Positions 1 to 8,130 of a DNA stretch of 16,521 nucleotides are shown here, piece by piece. Numbering within the stretch: the stretch's first letter is position 1; each line of letters opens with the position of its first letter. The notes under the pieces are model-generated. The model ran no database searches. It had not been told where the DNA came from and was given only the letters and a program-made list of their open reading frames with translations. The position numbers and the translations under genes were made by a program. The stretch is from Treponema sp. (GTDB lineage Bacteria; Spirochaetota; Spirochaetia; Treponematales; Breznakiellaceae). Where the stretch lies: contig JAIRSD010000131.1 in NCBI GenBank assembly GCA_031255615.1, positions 1-16,521 on the forward strand. The letters run 5' to 3'.

Positions 1-10
1 CTTGACACAA

Positions 11-117
11 AACATAGGAGGCGGGGAAGGCGCACGAAGACCGGGGGTCGAAGGCGTTTTTTTCATTCCTTCGTGTTCCTGGCGAGCCGCAGCTCGCCTT
101 TGTGCGCCTTGGTGGTT
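11..117 (+). repeat. Family-2 repeat, copy 1 (MITE-like, degenerate left end)
   Basis: The right end CGCCTTGGTGGTT (105-117) is the inverted counterpart of the left end near 11-23, which is degenerate (8 of 13 matches). Inside is a perfect 7-bp hairpin GGCGAGC-CGCA-GCTCGCC at 81-98. The whole segment is closely similar to the reverse complement of 12849-12944. The similarity continues outward through 118-158 (CCCGGTT...CGCTTATCCGGTGATG). No gene is credible here; the short frames that read across it match only frames reading across the other copy. Confidence 0.75.
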
Positions 118-230
118 AATATTCCTGTTCCCGGTTCTTTCGCTTATCCGGTGATGGAGGGTAATCGAGGTACTAAGGTGCGTGCGGCGGCAGGGAGGAG
201 GCGACAGGGCGCCGCGCGTTCTGGTTTTGC

Positions 231-439
231 GGAGTTTCGCGGAGTGAAACTCCCACACAGGGGGAGCAAGCTCCTTGAGTTGGCGCGCCGCAGGCGCGCC
301 AACTCAGAAGGCGGAAGCCGTGCCCCACGGCTTCCGCCCGCGCAAGGGCTAGAAGCGGTATCGTTTGCCTGGCCCCGCCCGGCCAACGATTTAAGCGGAT
401 AGCCCGGTTTTTTTCGGCGGGGCCGCCCAAAATGCGCCC
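231..439 (+). repeat. Family-1 structured palindromic repeat, copy A
   Basis: This is a chain of hairpins plus a conserved core. GGAGTTTC/GAAACTCC pair at 231-238/246-253. A perfect 13-bp stem with loop GCA lies at 277-305. A 13-bp stem (P3, GGCGGAAGCCGTG and its complement) lies at 310-338. The core 340-439 starts GCGCAAGGGCTAGAAGCGG and ends TGCGCCC; GCGCA (340-344) is complementary to TGCGC (433-437). GGGCTA (346-351) pairs exactly with TAGCCC (400-405). An 11-of-13-bp stem (P4) spans 360-390, and a small GC hairpin between T and A tracts (P5) spans 408-432. It lies 89 bases upstream of recG. Positions 159-230, between the two repeats, show nothing I can identify. Confidence 0.85.
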
Positions 440-493
440 GATATACACCGGCGATCCGGGCCAGGCTGCATCGGGAATGGACGGGGCCCTCTC

Positions 494-526
494 TTGACGC
501 TCTAAATGGGGGCTTGGCACCATAAC
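494..526 (+). promoter_or_regulatory. Weak candidate promoter for recG
   Basis: TTGACG at 494-499 is a good -35-like hexamer. The best -10-like match, CATAAC at 521-526, is 21 bases away, longer than usual, and only two bases from the recG start. It is recorded because nothing better lies between the repeat (ends 439) and the gene. Confidence 0.2.
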
Positions 527-528
527 CC

Positions 529-2637
529 ATGTTTCTGCGGGAACTTGGGGAACCGGTAGGCCGTATCAAGGGCGCCGGCCCGGAGACGGTGAAGCTCCTG
601 GCCAGGGCGGGAATCGCCACGGTGGCGGACCTGCTTTGTCATTACCCCCGGGACTGGGAAGACCGGAGTCATCCGGCGCCGCTGGCGGACTACGCCAGGG
701 TTCCCCAGGTCTGCACGACTGTCAGGGTGAAGGCCCACGAATGGATTGGTTTCGGCAGGATGCGGACTCTCAAGGTCCATGTGGAGGACGACAGCGCTTC
801 GGCGGTTCTGCTGTGCTGGAACCGGCCTTTTATGGAAAAGCAGTTGGCCGTGGGGGGGAGCTACGGTCTGTGGGGGCGTTTCCAGTACAAATACGGGGAG
901 ATTCAGTCCAGTTCCTTTGAGGTTTCCCCCTCCTCCGCGGTGGATCTGGGGATTCTTCCGGTCTACCCCCTCTCTGCGGGGCTCGGCCAGGCGCTGCTCC
1001 GCCGTCTGGTGCGGCGGGCCCTGGACGCATATCTTCCCCTGATCGATGAGGAGCTTCCCCAGGAAATCATCGGGCGGGAAAAACTTCTTCCCCGGGCCGG
1101 GGCGATCCGGGGGGTCCATTTTCCGGCTTCCATGGAAGAACTGGACCGGGCGAAGCGGACTCTTATCTACGGGGAGCTTTTCTATCTGGAGATTCTGGTG
1201 GGGCGGCGGGCCATGGAGCGGCGGAAGATCCGGCGGGGTCCGGTCCTCCGGGGGAAGGGCGCCGGGCCGGAGGGCCGGGTTCCGCCCAGTCCCTTGCAGC
1301 GGCGGCTTCTGGAGCGGCTTCCCTTTACGCTTACCCCCGGCCAGGAGGGGGCCCTGGGGGAGATCAACCGGGATATGGCGGGGCCGGTCCCCATGGCCCG
1401 GCTTTTGCAGGGGGACGTGGGTTCCGGCAAGACCCTGGTCTCCTTCCTGGCGGCCCTGGCGGCGGTGGAGGGCCGGGGGGAAAGCCTGCCGGGGCAGGCG
1501 GCGATCCTGGCCCCCACGGAGCTGCTGGCCCGGCAGCACGCGGAGAACGCCGCCGCGCTGCTTGAACCCCTGGGCCTTCGGCTCAGTTTTCTTACGGGGA
1601 ACATCAAGGCGGCGGGGCGGAAGGAGCTGCTCAAGGCCCTGGCCGGGGGGGAGGTGGATCTGGTCCTGGGGACCCACGCCCTCTTTTCCGGGGATGTGGC
1701 GTACCGGAATCTGCGGCTCGTGGTGGTGGACGAACAGCACCGTTTCGGGGTGGTCCAGCGTTCCCTCATCATGGCCAAGGGGGATCACCCCGACCTCCTG
1801 ATGATGAGCGCCACCCCCATTCCCCGGACCCTGGCCCTGACGGTCTTTGGGGACCTGGACGTGTCGGTGATTCGGGACCTGCCGCCGGGGCGCAAGCCGG
1901 TCAGAACCCACCTGGCGAGGCAGTCCAACGAGGGGAAGGTCTACAGTTTTGTAGAAAAGGAGTTGGCGGCAGGCCGGCAGGCCTACTTCGTTTATCCCCT
2001 TATCGAGGCGGCGGACGCGGAAAGCCGGGCGGCGGACCTGAAGGACGCCCAATCCATGGCTTCCCGGCTCGCGGAGGAGGTCTTTCCCCGCTACCCCGTG
2101 GCCCTGGTCCATTCCCGAATCGACGAAGAAGAAAAGCGGGACACCATGGAACGTTTTCGCCGGGGGGAGATACGGATCCTCGCGGCCACCAGCGTCGTGG
2201 AGGTGGGGGTGGACGTGCCCAACGCGACCTGCATGGTGGTCGAACATGCCGAACGCTTCGGCCTTTCCGCCCTGCACCAGCTCCGGGGCCGGGTGGGCCG
2301 GGGGGAGGAACAGTCCTACTGTTTCCTCGTCTATTCCGACGACCTTACCGAGGACGGCAAGACCAGACTCAAGGTGATGCTGGAGCACAGCGACGGCTTT
2401 GTCATCGCCGAGGAGGACCTGAAACTCCGGGGCCCCGGACAGATCGCCGGGGTTGTGCAGTCCGGCTACCTTTCCCTGGGCCTGGCGGATCCGGTGCGGG
2501 ACGCGGCGATTCTGGAACGGGCCCGGGCCGCGGCCTTCGCCATCCTGGAGCGGGATCCGGGGCTCCTCTCCCCGGAGAACCGCCTGATCGCCGGGGTTCT
2601 GGAACGGGCCTCCCCCCTGGGGGCGGCGGGGGTGTAG
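529..2637 (+). CDS. recG: ATP-dependent DNA helicase RecG
   Basis: RecG is a superfamily 2 helicase that remodels stalled replication forks and migrates branched DNA. The 702-residue product is close to the usual length of about 690. The N-terminus (PVGRIKGAGPETVKLLARAG) matches the family's helix-hairpin-helix start, and an OB-fold wedge domain follows at roughly residues 60-150. Visible helicase motifs are GDVGSGKT at 295-302 (Walker A), DEQHRFG from 401 (DEAH-like motif II), SATPIPRT from 427 (motif III), and the C-terminal LVHSRI, ATSVVEVGVDVPNA and QLRGRVGRG motifs (IV-VI). The ATG at 529 gives the family N-terminus, although no clear Shine-Dalgarno precedes it. The gene stands alone: repeats lie upstream, and 226 bases without a recognisable gene or T-tailed terminator lie downstream. 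The long antisense frame over it is a composition artefact. Confidence 0.96.
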   Translation: MFLRELGEPVGRIKGAGPETVKLLARAGIATVADLLCHYPRDWEDRSHPAPLADYARVPQVCTTVRVKAHEWIGFGRMRTLKVHVEDDSASAVLLCWNRPFMEKQLAVGGSYGLWGRFQYKYGEIQSSSFEVSPSSAVDLGILPVYPLSAGLGQALLRRLVRRALDAYLPLIDEELPQEIIGREKLLPRAGAIRGVHFPASMEELDRAKRTLIYGELFYLEILVGRRAMERRKIRRGPVLRGKGAGPEGRVPPSPLQRRLLERLPFTLTPGQEGALGEINRDMAGPVPMARLLQGDVGSGKTLVSFLAALAAVEGRGESLPGQAAILAPTELLARQHAENAAALLEPLGLRLSFLTGNIKAAGRKELLKALAGGEVDLVLGTHALFSGDVAYRNLRLVVVDEQHRFGVVQRSLIMAKGDHPDLLMMSATPIPRTLALTVFGDLDVSVIRDLPPGRKPVRTHLARQSNEGKVYSFVEKELAAGRQAYFVYPLIEAADAESRAADLKDAQSMASRLAEEVFPRYPVALVHSRIDEEEKRDTMERFRRGEIRILAATSVVEVGVDVPNATCMVVEHAERFGLSALHQLRGRVGRGEEQSYCFLVYSDDLTEDGKTRLKVMLEHSDGFVIAEEDLKLRGPGQIAGVVQSGYLSLGLADPVRDAAILERARAAAFAILERDPGLLSPENRLIAGVLERASPLGAAGV

Positions 2638-2863
2638 CCGGGGACAGGGCGGAGCGAATGGCGGGATGTTGATCTATGCGGGCGGCGTATTTTTTGCGGA
2701 GTTGCGCGCCCGCGGCATTTATACCGCGGCATAGCGGCATGAATACCGAGGCGTTCATACCGCGGCGCCGCCCCCGCCGCGGGCCGGGGCGGAGGAATAC
2801 CCTGAATACGGCGGCGGGGATGCGGGCCGGTAACTTTATAAACGGAGGTTTTGTTCTTACGTT

Positions 2864-4186
2864 ATGGCCGGGCGCGTACATAGTTTCATGGCGGCAATAC
2901 TAACGCCGCTCCTTTGCTTCTTTTCCTGCAAGGGCGGCGGCGGCCCGGCGGCCAGCTACGAAACCCAGACCCTGCGCCGGGGGGCCGTGATCAAAACCGT
3001 AAGTTCCACCGGCTCCCTTAAACCAATCGCCACGGTCAATATCCGTTCCCAAATTTCGGGAAAGGTTGAACAGATTCTGGCGGACTACAACGACGAGATA
3101 AAAAGGGGGGACGTTCTGGCGATCCTCAACACCGAAACCCGGCGGCTCCAGCGGGACCAGCTTCTGGCCCAGGTGCAAAAGGCCCGGTCCGCCTACGAAC
3201 TCCAAAAGATACATTACCAGAATCAGGAAAAGCTGGCGGAGCGGAATTTGATAAGCCCCTACGAACTGCGGCAGAACAGGAACCAGCTTGAATCCCAGGC
3301 GGCGGATCTGGCAATCGCGGAGGCGAACCTTAAGGTGGCGGAAACGGAGATAAACCAGTACGCCTTTATTACCTCCCCGGTTGACGGAACGGTGCTGTCC
3401 CGCAGCGTCAACGAGGGAGAAACCGTGGTGGAGGGGGCCTCCGCCAATTCCGCCGCCATCTTCGTCATCGCGGAAAATCTTAGGGAAATGCAGATCGAAT
3501 CCTGGGTGGGGGAACTGGACATCAACTCGATCCGCGAGGGGCAGGAGGTCCGCTTTACCCTGGAAGCCCTGCCGGGCCGCGGCTTTCGGGGGGAAGTTTC
3601 CAGCAAGCGGCTTTCCCCCTCCACCCAGGACGGGGTGGTTTCCTACAACGTTATCGTCTCCGTGGACAACGCGGATCTGTCCCTGCTTCCGGGGATGACC
3701 TGCAACGTGGAGTTCATCGAGGACTCCCGGGAGAACGTCCTCCTGGCCCCCAACGCCGCCCTCCGCTACACCCCCTCCTCCCTCTCGGCGGGGGAGCTGG
3801 ACTCGCTGACGGCGGCGAAACGGAGCGCGGCCCTGGAAAAAATGGGCCTGGCCCGGCGGGAGGCCCCGGCGGAGGAGCGGCCCCCCGCCCCCGCCGGGGG
3901 GCGGAATCCGGGCTCCCCGGCCGCCGCCGCCCCCCTGGGGCGGGGCTTTTCCGGCCCCCCGGGCCGGGCTTCCGGCCCGGCCCGGACTCCCCGGCCTTCC
4001 CGCGGCCCTGAAGCTCCGGGGGCCCAGCTTAAGGCCCTGTGGTTCATCAACGGCGAGGGGGCCTTCGACTGCGTCATGGTGGCGCCGGGGATAAGCGACG
4101 GCTCGGTCACCGAAGTTTCCTCCCCGGAGCTTACGGAGGATCTGGTCGCGGAGACCCGGTTCATCGTCCGGGAAAGGGTGAAGTAA
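2864..4186 (+). CDS. Efflux periplasmic adaptor lipoprotein (MacA/HlyD-type membrane fusion protein)
   Basis: This adaptor should link an inner-membrane MacB-type ABC transporter to an outer-membrane TolC-type channel. The 440-residue product begins with a short hydrophobic segment ending FFSC (Cys22), a relaxed lipobox of the kind spirochaetes tolerate, so it is probably a lipoprotein. A first lipoyl half (about 45-85), an alpha-helical hairpin (about 90-165, [14 protein letters not shown] to [15 protein letters not shown]) and a second lipoyl half ([18 protein letters not shown]) follow, then beta-barrel and membrane-proximal domains. Residues about 329-387 are a Pro/Ala/Gly/Arg-rich insert not typical of the family. 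The start is ATG 2864, with GGAGG at 2844-2848, a rather long 15-base spacing. An alternative is Met9 (2888). The stop shares one base with the next start (TAATG), so translation is probably coupled. Confidence 0.9.
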   Translation: MAGRVHSFMAAILTPLLCFFSCKGGGGPAASYETQTLRRGAVIKTVSSTGSLKPIATVNIRSQISGKVEQILADYNDEIKRGDVLAILNTETRRLQRDQLLAQVQKARSAYELQKIHYQNQEKLAERNLISPYELRQNRNQLESQAADLAIAEANLKVAETEINQYAFITSPVDGTVLSRSVNEGETVVEGASANSAAIFVIAENLREMQIESWVGELDINSIREGQEVRFTLEALPGRGFRGEVSSKRLSPSTQDGVVSYNVIVSVDNADLSLLPGMTCNVEFIEDSRENVLLAPNAALRYTPSSLSAGELDSLTAAKRSAALEKMGLARREAPAEERPPAPAGGRNPGSPAAAAPLGRGFSGPPGRASGPARTPRPSRGPEAPGAQLKALWFINGEGAFDCVMVAPGISDGSVTEVSSPELTEDLVAETRFIVRERVK

Positions 4187-4989
4187 TGCCGGCGGAGGCG
4201 GTCATCCAGCTAAGGGGCATAACCCGGTTCTACCGGACCGCCGGTTCCGGCAAAGCCGGGGCGGGCGCTTTCGGCAAAGCCGGCAGGAGCGGGGCAGGCG
4301 GTTCCGGCCCCGCCGGAGCCGAAGAATTTACCGTCAAGGCCCTGCGGGGCATAGATTTTTCCGCGGCGGCGGGGGAATTCGTCGCCGTCATGGGGCCCTC
4401 CGGCTCGGGCAAGTCCACCCTGATGAACATCATCGGCTGCCTGGACGCCCCCAGTTCGGGGAGCTACATCCTGGACGGGGTGGAAACCACCCGGTCCGGG
4501 GCCGGGGCCTTCGCGGAAATTCGGAACAGCAAGATCGGCTTTGTCTTCCAGTCCTTCAACCTGCTGCCCCGGACCAGGGCCGTCGAAAACGTGGAACTCC
4601 CCCTCCTGTACCGGCGGCGGGAAAGGCTGCGGCCCCGGGCCATGCGGGAAAAGGCGGAGGCCGCCCTGGCGGCGGTGGGCCTGGCGGACCGGGCCTACCA
4701 CAAGCCCAGCCAGCTTTCCGGGGGCCAGCAGCAGCGGGTCGCCATTGCCAGGGCCCTGGTCACGGACCCGGCCTTTATCCTGGCCGACGAACCCACCGGC
4801 AACCTGGATTCCGCCATGACCGGGGAAATCATGGAACTGTTCCAGGACCTGAACAACCAGGGAAAGACCATACTCCTGGTAACCCACGAAGCGGAGGTGG
4901 GGGAAAGGGCCAAACGGATCATCACCCTGCGGGACGGCCTCATCGTGGAGGATAGGGCGACCGCCCGGGGCAGGCAGGAGGGGCCGTGA
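4186..4989 (+). CDS. MacB/LolD-type ABC transporter ATPase subunit
   Basis: This 267-residue nucleotide-binding subunit powers the adjacent permease. Visible motifs are GPSGSGKST at 70-78 (Walker A), Gln122 in VFQSFNLLP (Q-loop), [10 protein letters not shown] at 177-186 (signature), [10 protein letters not shown] with Asp201-Glu202 (Walker B) and His234 (H-loop), so it should be catalytically competent. The start at 4186 overlaps the adaptor stop by one base; an upstream in-frame ATG at 4039 would run far into the adaptor gene and is rejected. Residues about 15-42 are a Gly/Ala-rich insert ([14 protein letters not shown] and similar) placed between the first strand (ITRFYRT) and the conserved VKALRGIDF, where relatives have only a few residues. 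The stop TGA overlaps the permease start (GTGA). Confidence 0.95.
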   Translation: MPAEAVIQLRGITRFYRTAGSGKAGAGAFGKAGRSGAGGSGPAGAEEFTVKALRGIDFSAAAGEFVAVMGPSGSGKSTLMNIIGCLDAPSSGSYILDGVETTRSGAGAFAEIRNSKIGFVFQSFNLLPRTRAVENVELPLLYRRRERLRPRAMREKAEAALAAVGLADRAYHKPSQLSGGQQQRVAIARALVTDPAFILADEPTGNLDSAMTGEIMELFQDLNNQGKTILLVTHEAEVGERAKRIITLRDGLIVEDRATARGRQEGP

Positions 4990-6209
4990 AATTCCTGTAC
5001 CTCCTGCAAAACTGCGTCCGCTCCATCCTGCGAAACAAGATGCGGAGCCTCCTCACCTCCCTGGGGGTTATCATCGGGGTCGCCTCCGTGGTGGTAATGA
5101 CCGCCATCGGGCAGGGGGCCCAGCGGGAAATCGAGGCCCGTATTTCCTCCATGGGAACCAATCTGCTGGAGGTCAGACCCCAGCGGATGATCTTCCGGGG
5201 CGGGGAAAGCGCCGCCGGATTTTCCCGCTTCCCCCGGGTAACCGTGGCGGACCGGGATAAAATCGCGGCGGAAAATTCCTATGCCGCCGAACTCTCCGCC
5301 CTGGTGCAGCGGAGCTTTACCTGCACCGGCCCCGAAGGCAGCGCGTCGATCACGGTCCTGGGGGTGGAGGATTCCTATATCAGGATTCGGAACTGGAACA
5401 TGGATCGGGGGGCCATGTTTGGGGAGGAGGAAAACGCGGCCCGCCAGCGGGTGGCGGTGCTGGGGGCGGAGACCGCCCGCTCCCTGTTCGGCGGGGCCGA
5501 GGCCGCCCTGGGGCAGAGCATGCGGCTGGGCGGCGGCTCCTGGATCGTCGTGGGGGTCCTGGAAGCCCACGGCGAGGCCCTGGGCATGATGAACGCCGAC
5601 GATCTGGCGCTGATCCCCTACCGGACCTACCTTACCCGCCTTGCCCCCTCGTCGAACCTGTCCTCCGTGCTGTTAAGCGTGGTGGACAAAACCTACATGG
5701 ACGCCGCCCAGCGGGAACTGGAGGCGATCATGCGGGAATCCCACAAACTGCCCGACTACGCCCCGCCCGATTTCGGCATTATGAACAGCACCAGCCTCAT
5801 AGAAATGGCGGGGGAAACGTCCCGCAACCTGACGATACTCCTGGCCGCCATCGCGGGGGTGTCCCTTTTAGTGGGAGGAATCGGCATCATGAACATCATG
5901 CTCGTCTCCGTCACCGAGCGGACCAGAGAAATCGGCATACGCATGGCGGTGGGGGCGCGGAAGGGGGACATCCTGTTCCAGTTCCTGGCGGAAGCCTGCA
6001 TCATCAGCATCTTCGGCGGCCTCTTTGGGGTCTTTCTTTCCTACGCCGCCTGCCGGATCCTGAAGATCCTTGCGATTCCCACCTCAATTTCCTTTGCCAT
6101 CGTCCTGGGAGCCCTGGGCTTCTCCCTGTTCGTCGGCGCCCTCTTCGGTTTCTACCCGGCGAAAAAAGCGGCCCGCCTGTATCCCATCGAGGCGCTCCGT
6201 TATGAGTAG
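4986..6209 (+). CDS. MacB-type ABC transporter permease (FtsX-like and periplasmic core domains)
   Basis: This is the separate membrane half of a MacB-type exporter (407 residues). TM1 lies at about 21-41 ([21 protein letters not shown]). A periplasmic core domain follows at about 45-280. Three C-terminal helices lie at about 283-310, 329-353 and 361-389, with the family signature [22 protein letters not shown] and [12 protein letters not shown] between the first two. The C-terminus ([18 protein letters not shown]) is typical. The start codon is GTG 4986, overlapping the ATPase stop by four bases, with a strong AGGAGG just upstream (about 4976-4981). The substrate cannot be told from sequence; relatives export peptides, macrolides, siderophores or lipoproteins. 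It ends 109 bases before a family-1 repeat core that separates it from tolC. Confidence 0.94.
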   Translation: MKFLYLLQNCVRSILRNKMRSLLTSLGVIIGVASVVVMTAIGQGAQREIEARISSMGTNLLEVRPQRMIFRGGESAAGFSRFPRVTVADRDKIAAENSYAAELSALVQRSFTCTGPEGSASITVLGVEDSYIRIRNWNMDRGAMFGEEENAARQRVAVLGAETARSLFGGAEAALGQSMRLGGGSWIVVGVLEAHGEALGMMNADDLALIPYRTYLTRLAPSSNLSSVLLSVVDKTYMDAAQRELEAIMRESHKLPDYAPPDFGIMNSTSLIEMAGETSRNLTILLAAIAGVSLLVGGIGIMNIMLVSVTERTREIGIRMAVGARKGDILFQFLAEACIISIFGGLFGVFLSYAACRILKILAIPTSISFAIVLGALGFSLFVGALFGFYPAKKAARLYPIEALRYE

Positions 6210-6318
6210 CGCGGGGGCCGGAAGCAGGGGGCCTTTCGGGGGGGCGAAGCCGCCGCCGCTCCCGGCAATTTTCAATTTGTGGAAATTATGGAAAAACGTC
6301 CCGTATCGAGTAAAATTT

Positions 6319-6481
6319 GGGCGCATTTTTTTGCGGCCCGCCCGCGGCGGGCCGCAAAAAAACCGGGCTATCCGCTCTAACAAAAACCCTGCGGGTTTTT
6401 GTTCCGCTCCTATCCCTTGCGCGGGCGAAAGCCGTACCGGCTTTCGCTTTCGCTGTGCTCCGCCCTTTTTGGCGGCTGCGG
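6319..6481 (-). repeat. Family-1 structured palindromic repeat, copy B
   Basis: This copy is reversed relative to copies A, C and D. The core 6319-6422 reads, on the minus strand, GCGCAAGGGATAGGAGCGG ... AGCGGATAGCCCGG ... TGCGCCC. P5 is a perfect 17-bp stem (6326-6342 with 6346-6362) flanked by T and A tracts. P4 is a perfect 11-bp stem (6379-6389 with 6393-6403; loop GCA on the minus strand). P3 is a perfect 10-bp stem (6425-6434 with 6438-6447; loop GTA on the minus strand). The tail about 6448-6481, including CGCCCTTTTTGGC, is shared with copy D. It fills most of the 319-nt gap between permease and tolC. All six repeat arms differ in sequence from copies A and D while remaining complementary. 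Confidence 0.88.
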
Positions 6482-6528
6482 ATAAAAAACGGCGGGGGCG
6501 TCGAAGCAAAACGCCGGGGCCTCTCGCC

Positions 6529-7881
6529 TTGCGGACCGGGGCGAGACGGAGGACCGCCGCCCTCCTGTTGTTCAGCCTTTCCACGGCGGCCTTTTCAGCG
6601 GAGCTGAATCTGGAGGATATCCGCCGGGCGGCGGCGGCGGCCTCGCCGGTCCTGAAAAAGCTGGAACAGTCCCGGAAAAACCTGGCGCTGGCAAAGGCCG
6701 CCGCCTTTTTTACCTACCTCCCCTCCCCCCGGGCGGGGCTTAGCGCCGGGTATCCCCTGCTGGACAGCTCCTCCCCCGGCCTCCGGGCCGCGGACGCCCT
6801 GAGCGCCGGGGCCCGGCTTTCCCTTTCCGAAAACCTGAACATCTACGACGGGGGAGCGTCCCGAATCCGGCGGAGCAACCGCGCCCTGGACGAATCGAGT
6901 CTGGACGCGGAGGCCCAGGCGAAGCTGTTCGCCCTTATTGAAGAGGCGGACAACCGTTACTTCGCCTGCCTGGAAGCGGAAGCGGCGGTGGAAAGCGCGG
7001 AACTCAACGCGGCGATCAGCTCCCTTGCCCTGGAGATCGCGGAGATCCGCCGCGCCGGGGAGCTCCTCTCTCCGGGGGACTATTACCTGGCCCTGGCCAA
7101 CAAATCGGCGGCCGAGGGCTCCCATGCCGCGGCCCTTACCGGCCTGGCCTTGGCGCGGAAAAGGCTGGAACAGTTCACCGGCCTCGCCGATGTCAGCGCC
7201 CTGGCGCCGGTCAATGTTGAGGACTACGAGGATCTCCTCGGCGGCATTTCCCGGTGGACCATGGAGGACATCGCCCTCCGCGGCGGGGAAATCGGGGCCA
7301 GGGCCGCCGCCCGCAGCCCCGCTCTCCGTTCCGCCGCCATAAGCCTGCGGCGGGCGGAAAACGAATACGCCCTGTCCCGGAGCGCCTTCCTCCCCAGCCT
7401 GGACCTATCCCTGTCCTTCGATCTGGGCTACAGCTTTACCGCCAGGTCCCCCGCGGATCCCCTGTCCTACGGGGCGGCGCTCAGCCTGGGGGGAACCATT
7501 CCCCTGGATTATTGGGTCCTCTTTAACAACGAGCGGCGGCAAAAAAACTCCCTGGAAAATTCCCGGATCGACTACGAGGAGTCCCTGGCGGCCTTCGATA
7601 TTGAATTGCAGTCCCTGCTTTTCAACCTGGCCGGAAACAGCCGGACCTTGATAGCCAGCCGGCGGCAGGCCGAATATTCGGCCCTGCTGCTGGAACAGCA
7701 GCGGGAGCTTTTCCAGCTTTCCGGGGTTTCGATGGCGTCCTTCCTGGACGCTTCCTCCCGGTCCCTGTCCAGCGAAACGGCAAGGATCAGGGCGGAATTC
7801 GCCTTTCTCCGCAGCCTTTCCGCCCTGAAATCCCTGGGGGCCTTTGAGGAATCGGAACTCCTTGAACTTCTGGGCGGGTGA
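6529..7881 (+). CDS. TolC-family outer membrane efflux protein
   Basis: This is the probable outer-membrane channel of the tripartite exporter, about 450 residues from the proposed start. A signal peptide is visible (basic RRR, hydrophobic TAALLLFSLSTAAFSA, cleavage before ELN). The mature chain has the family's alternating coiled-coil and beta segments: LNLEDIRRAAAAASPVLKKLEQ, a central SALRSAAISLRRAENEYALSRSAFLPSL-like stretch (about residues 263-291) and a second half of similar design. The start is uncertain. The frame is open far upstream, through repeat copy B and into the permease gene, but no ATG lies near the signal peptide. TTG 6529 gives a normal leader, preceded only by a weak GGGG, and it sits in the loop of a 7-bp hairpin (6522-6528 with 6540-6546). 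Family assignment is firm; the N-terminus is not. Confidence 0.85.
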   Translation: MRTGARRRTAALLLFSLSTAAFSAELNLEDIRRAAAAASPVLKKLEQSRKNLALAKAAAFFTYLPSPRAGLSAGYPLLDSSSPGLRAADALSAGARLSLSENLNIYDGGASRIRRSNRALDESSLDAEAQAKLFALIEEADNRYFACLEAEAAVESAELNAAISSLALEIAEIRRAGELLSPGDYYLALANKSAAEGSHAAALTGLALARKRLEQFTGLADVSALAPVNVEDYEDLLGGISRWTMEDIALRGGEIGARAAARSPALRSAAISLRRAENEYALSRSAFLPSLDLSLSFDLGYSFTARSPADPLSYGAALSLGGTIPLDYWVLFNNERRQKNSLENSRIDYEESLAAFDIELQSLLFNLAGNSRTLIASRRQAEYSALLLEQQRELFQLSGVSMASFLDASSRSLSSETARIRAEFAFLRSLSALKSLGAFEESELLELLGG

Positions 7882-7882
7882 G

Positions 7883-7919
7883 GCGGCGCGTTCACACGCG
7901 GCGCGTTTCACGCGGCGCG
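7883..7919 (+). repeat. Three short direct repeats after tolC
   Basis: GCGGCGCG followed by TTCAC or a close variant occurs at 7883, 7898 and 7912, a period of 14-15 bases, directly after the tolC stop. It ends in TTTTT but has no inverted arm of its own, so it is not an ordinary terminator. Confidence 0.6.
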
Positions 7920-7924
7920 TTTTT

Positions 7925-8123
7925 GAGTTTCGCGGGGGAGCGCGAAACTCCATCGGGCGGGGAAATTCCCTGGGTTGCCGCGCGGAGCGCGGCAACCGCA
8001 AAGGCGGCAGCCGCGCCGCTCGGCGCGGCTGCCGCCCGCGCAAGGGATAGGAGCGGAATAAAAACCCGCAGGGTTTTTGTTAGAGCGGATAGCCCGGTTT
8101 TTTGCGGAGCAAAAAATGCGCCC
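7925..8123 (+). repeat. Family-1 structured palindromic repeat, copy C
   Basis: It has the same order of modules as copy A with different stem sequences. GAGTTTCGCG/CGCGAAACTC pair at 7925-7934/7941-7950. An 11-bp stem with loop GGA spans 7973-7997. A 15-bp P3 spans 8003-8036. The core 8038-8123 has GCGCA (8038-8042) complementary to TGCGC (8117-8121). P4 is AAAAACCC-GCA-GGGTTTTT. P5 is an 8-bp stem with loop GGA between T and A tracts (8096-8116 region). It lies in the convergent gap between tolC and the MATE/DUF2238 pair and ends only 7 bases before the latter's stop codon. No other terminator is visible there. Confidence 0.88.
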
Positions 8124-8130
8124 TAACAAT

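Noticed and set aside
144..620. Minus-strand frames across repeat copies reading KNRAIRSN and related strings
   Set aside because: The same peptide appears wherever a family-1 copy occurs because the DNA block is conserved. The frame shifts after P4 between copies, so it is not a conserved protein.
502..2388. 628-residue open frame antisense to recG
   Set aside because: It mirrors the recG codons, has Pro/Gly/Arg/His-rich composition and no recognisable domain. Long antisense frames are expected in GC-rich genes.
2676..2903. 75-codon frame between recG and the adaptor gene
   Set aside because: It overlaps the adaptor start, is Arg/Pro-rich and has no Shine-Dalgarno. Three ATACCG repeats (2721, 2743, 2757) lie here, but their spacing is irregular and no function can be supported.
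6288..6380. 30-codon ATG frame (MEKRPVSSKIWAHFF...) leading into repeat copy B
   Set aside because: Most of it is repeat sequence, it has no strong ribosome site, and it is out of frame with tolC. A leader peptide is possible but unsupported.
8096..8116. P5 hairpin with poly-T as a rho-independent terminator
   Set aside because: The T tract precedes the stem and the A tract follows it, the reverse of an intrinsic terminator, on both strands.
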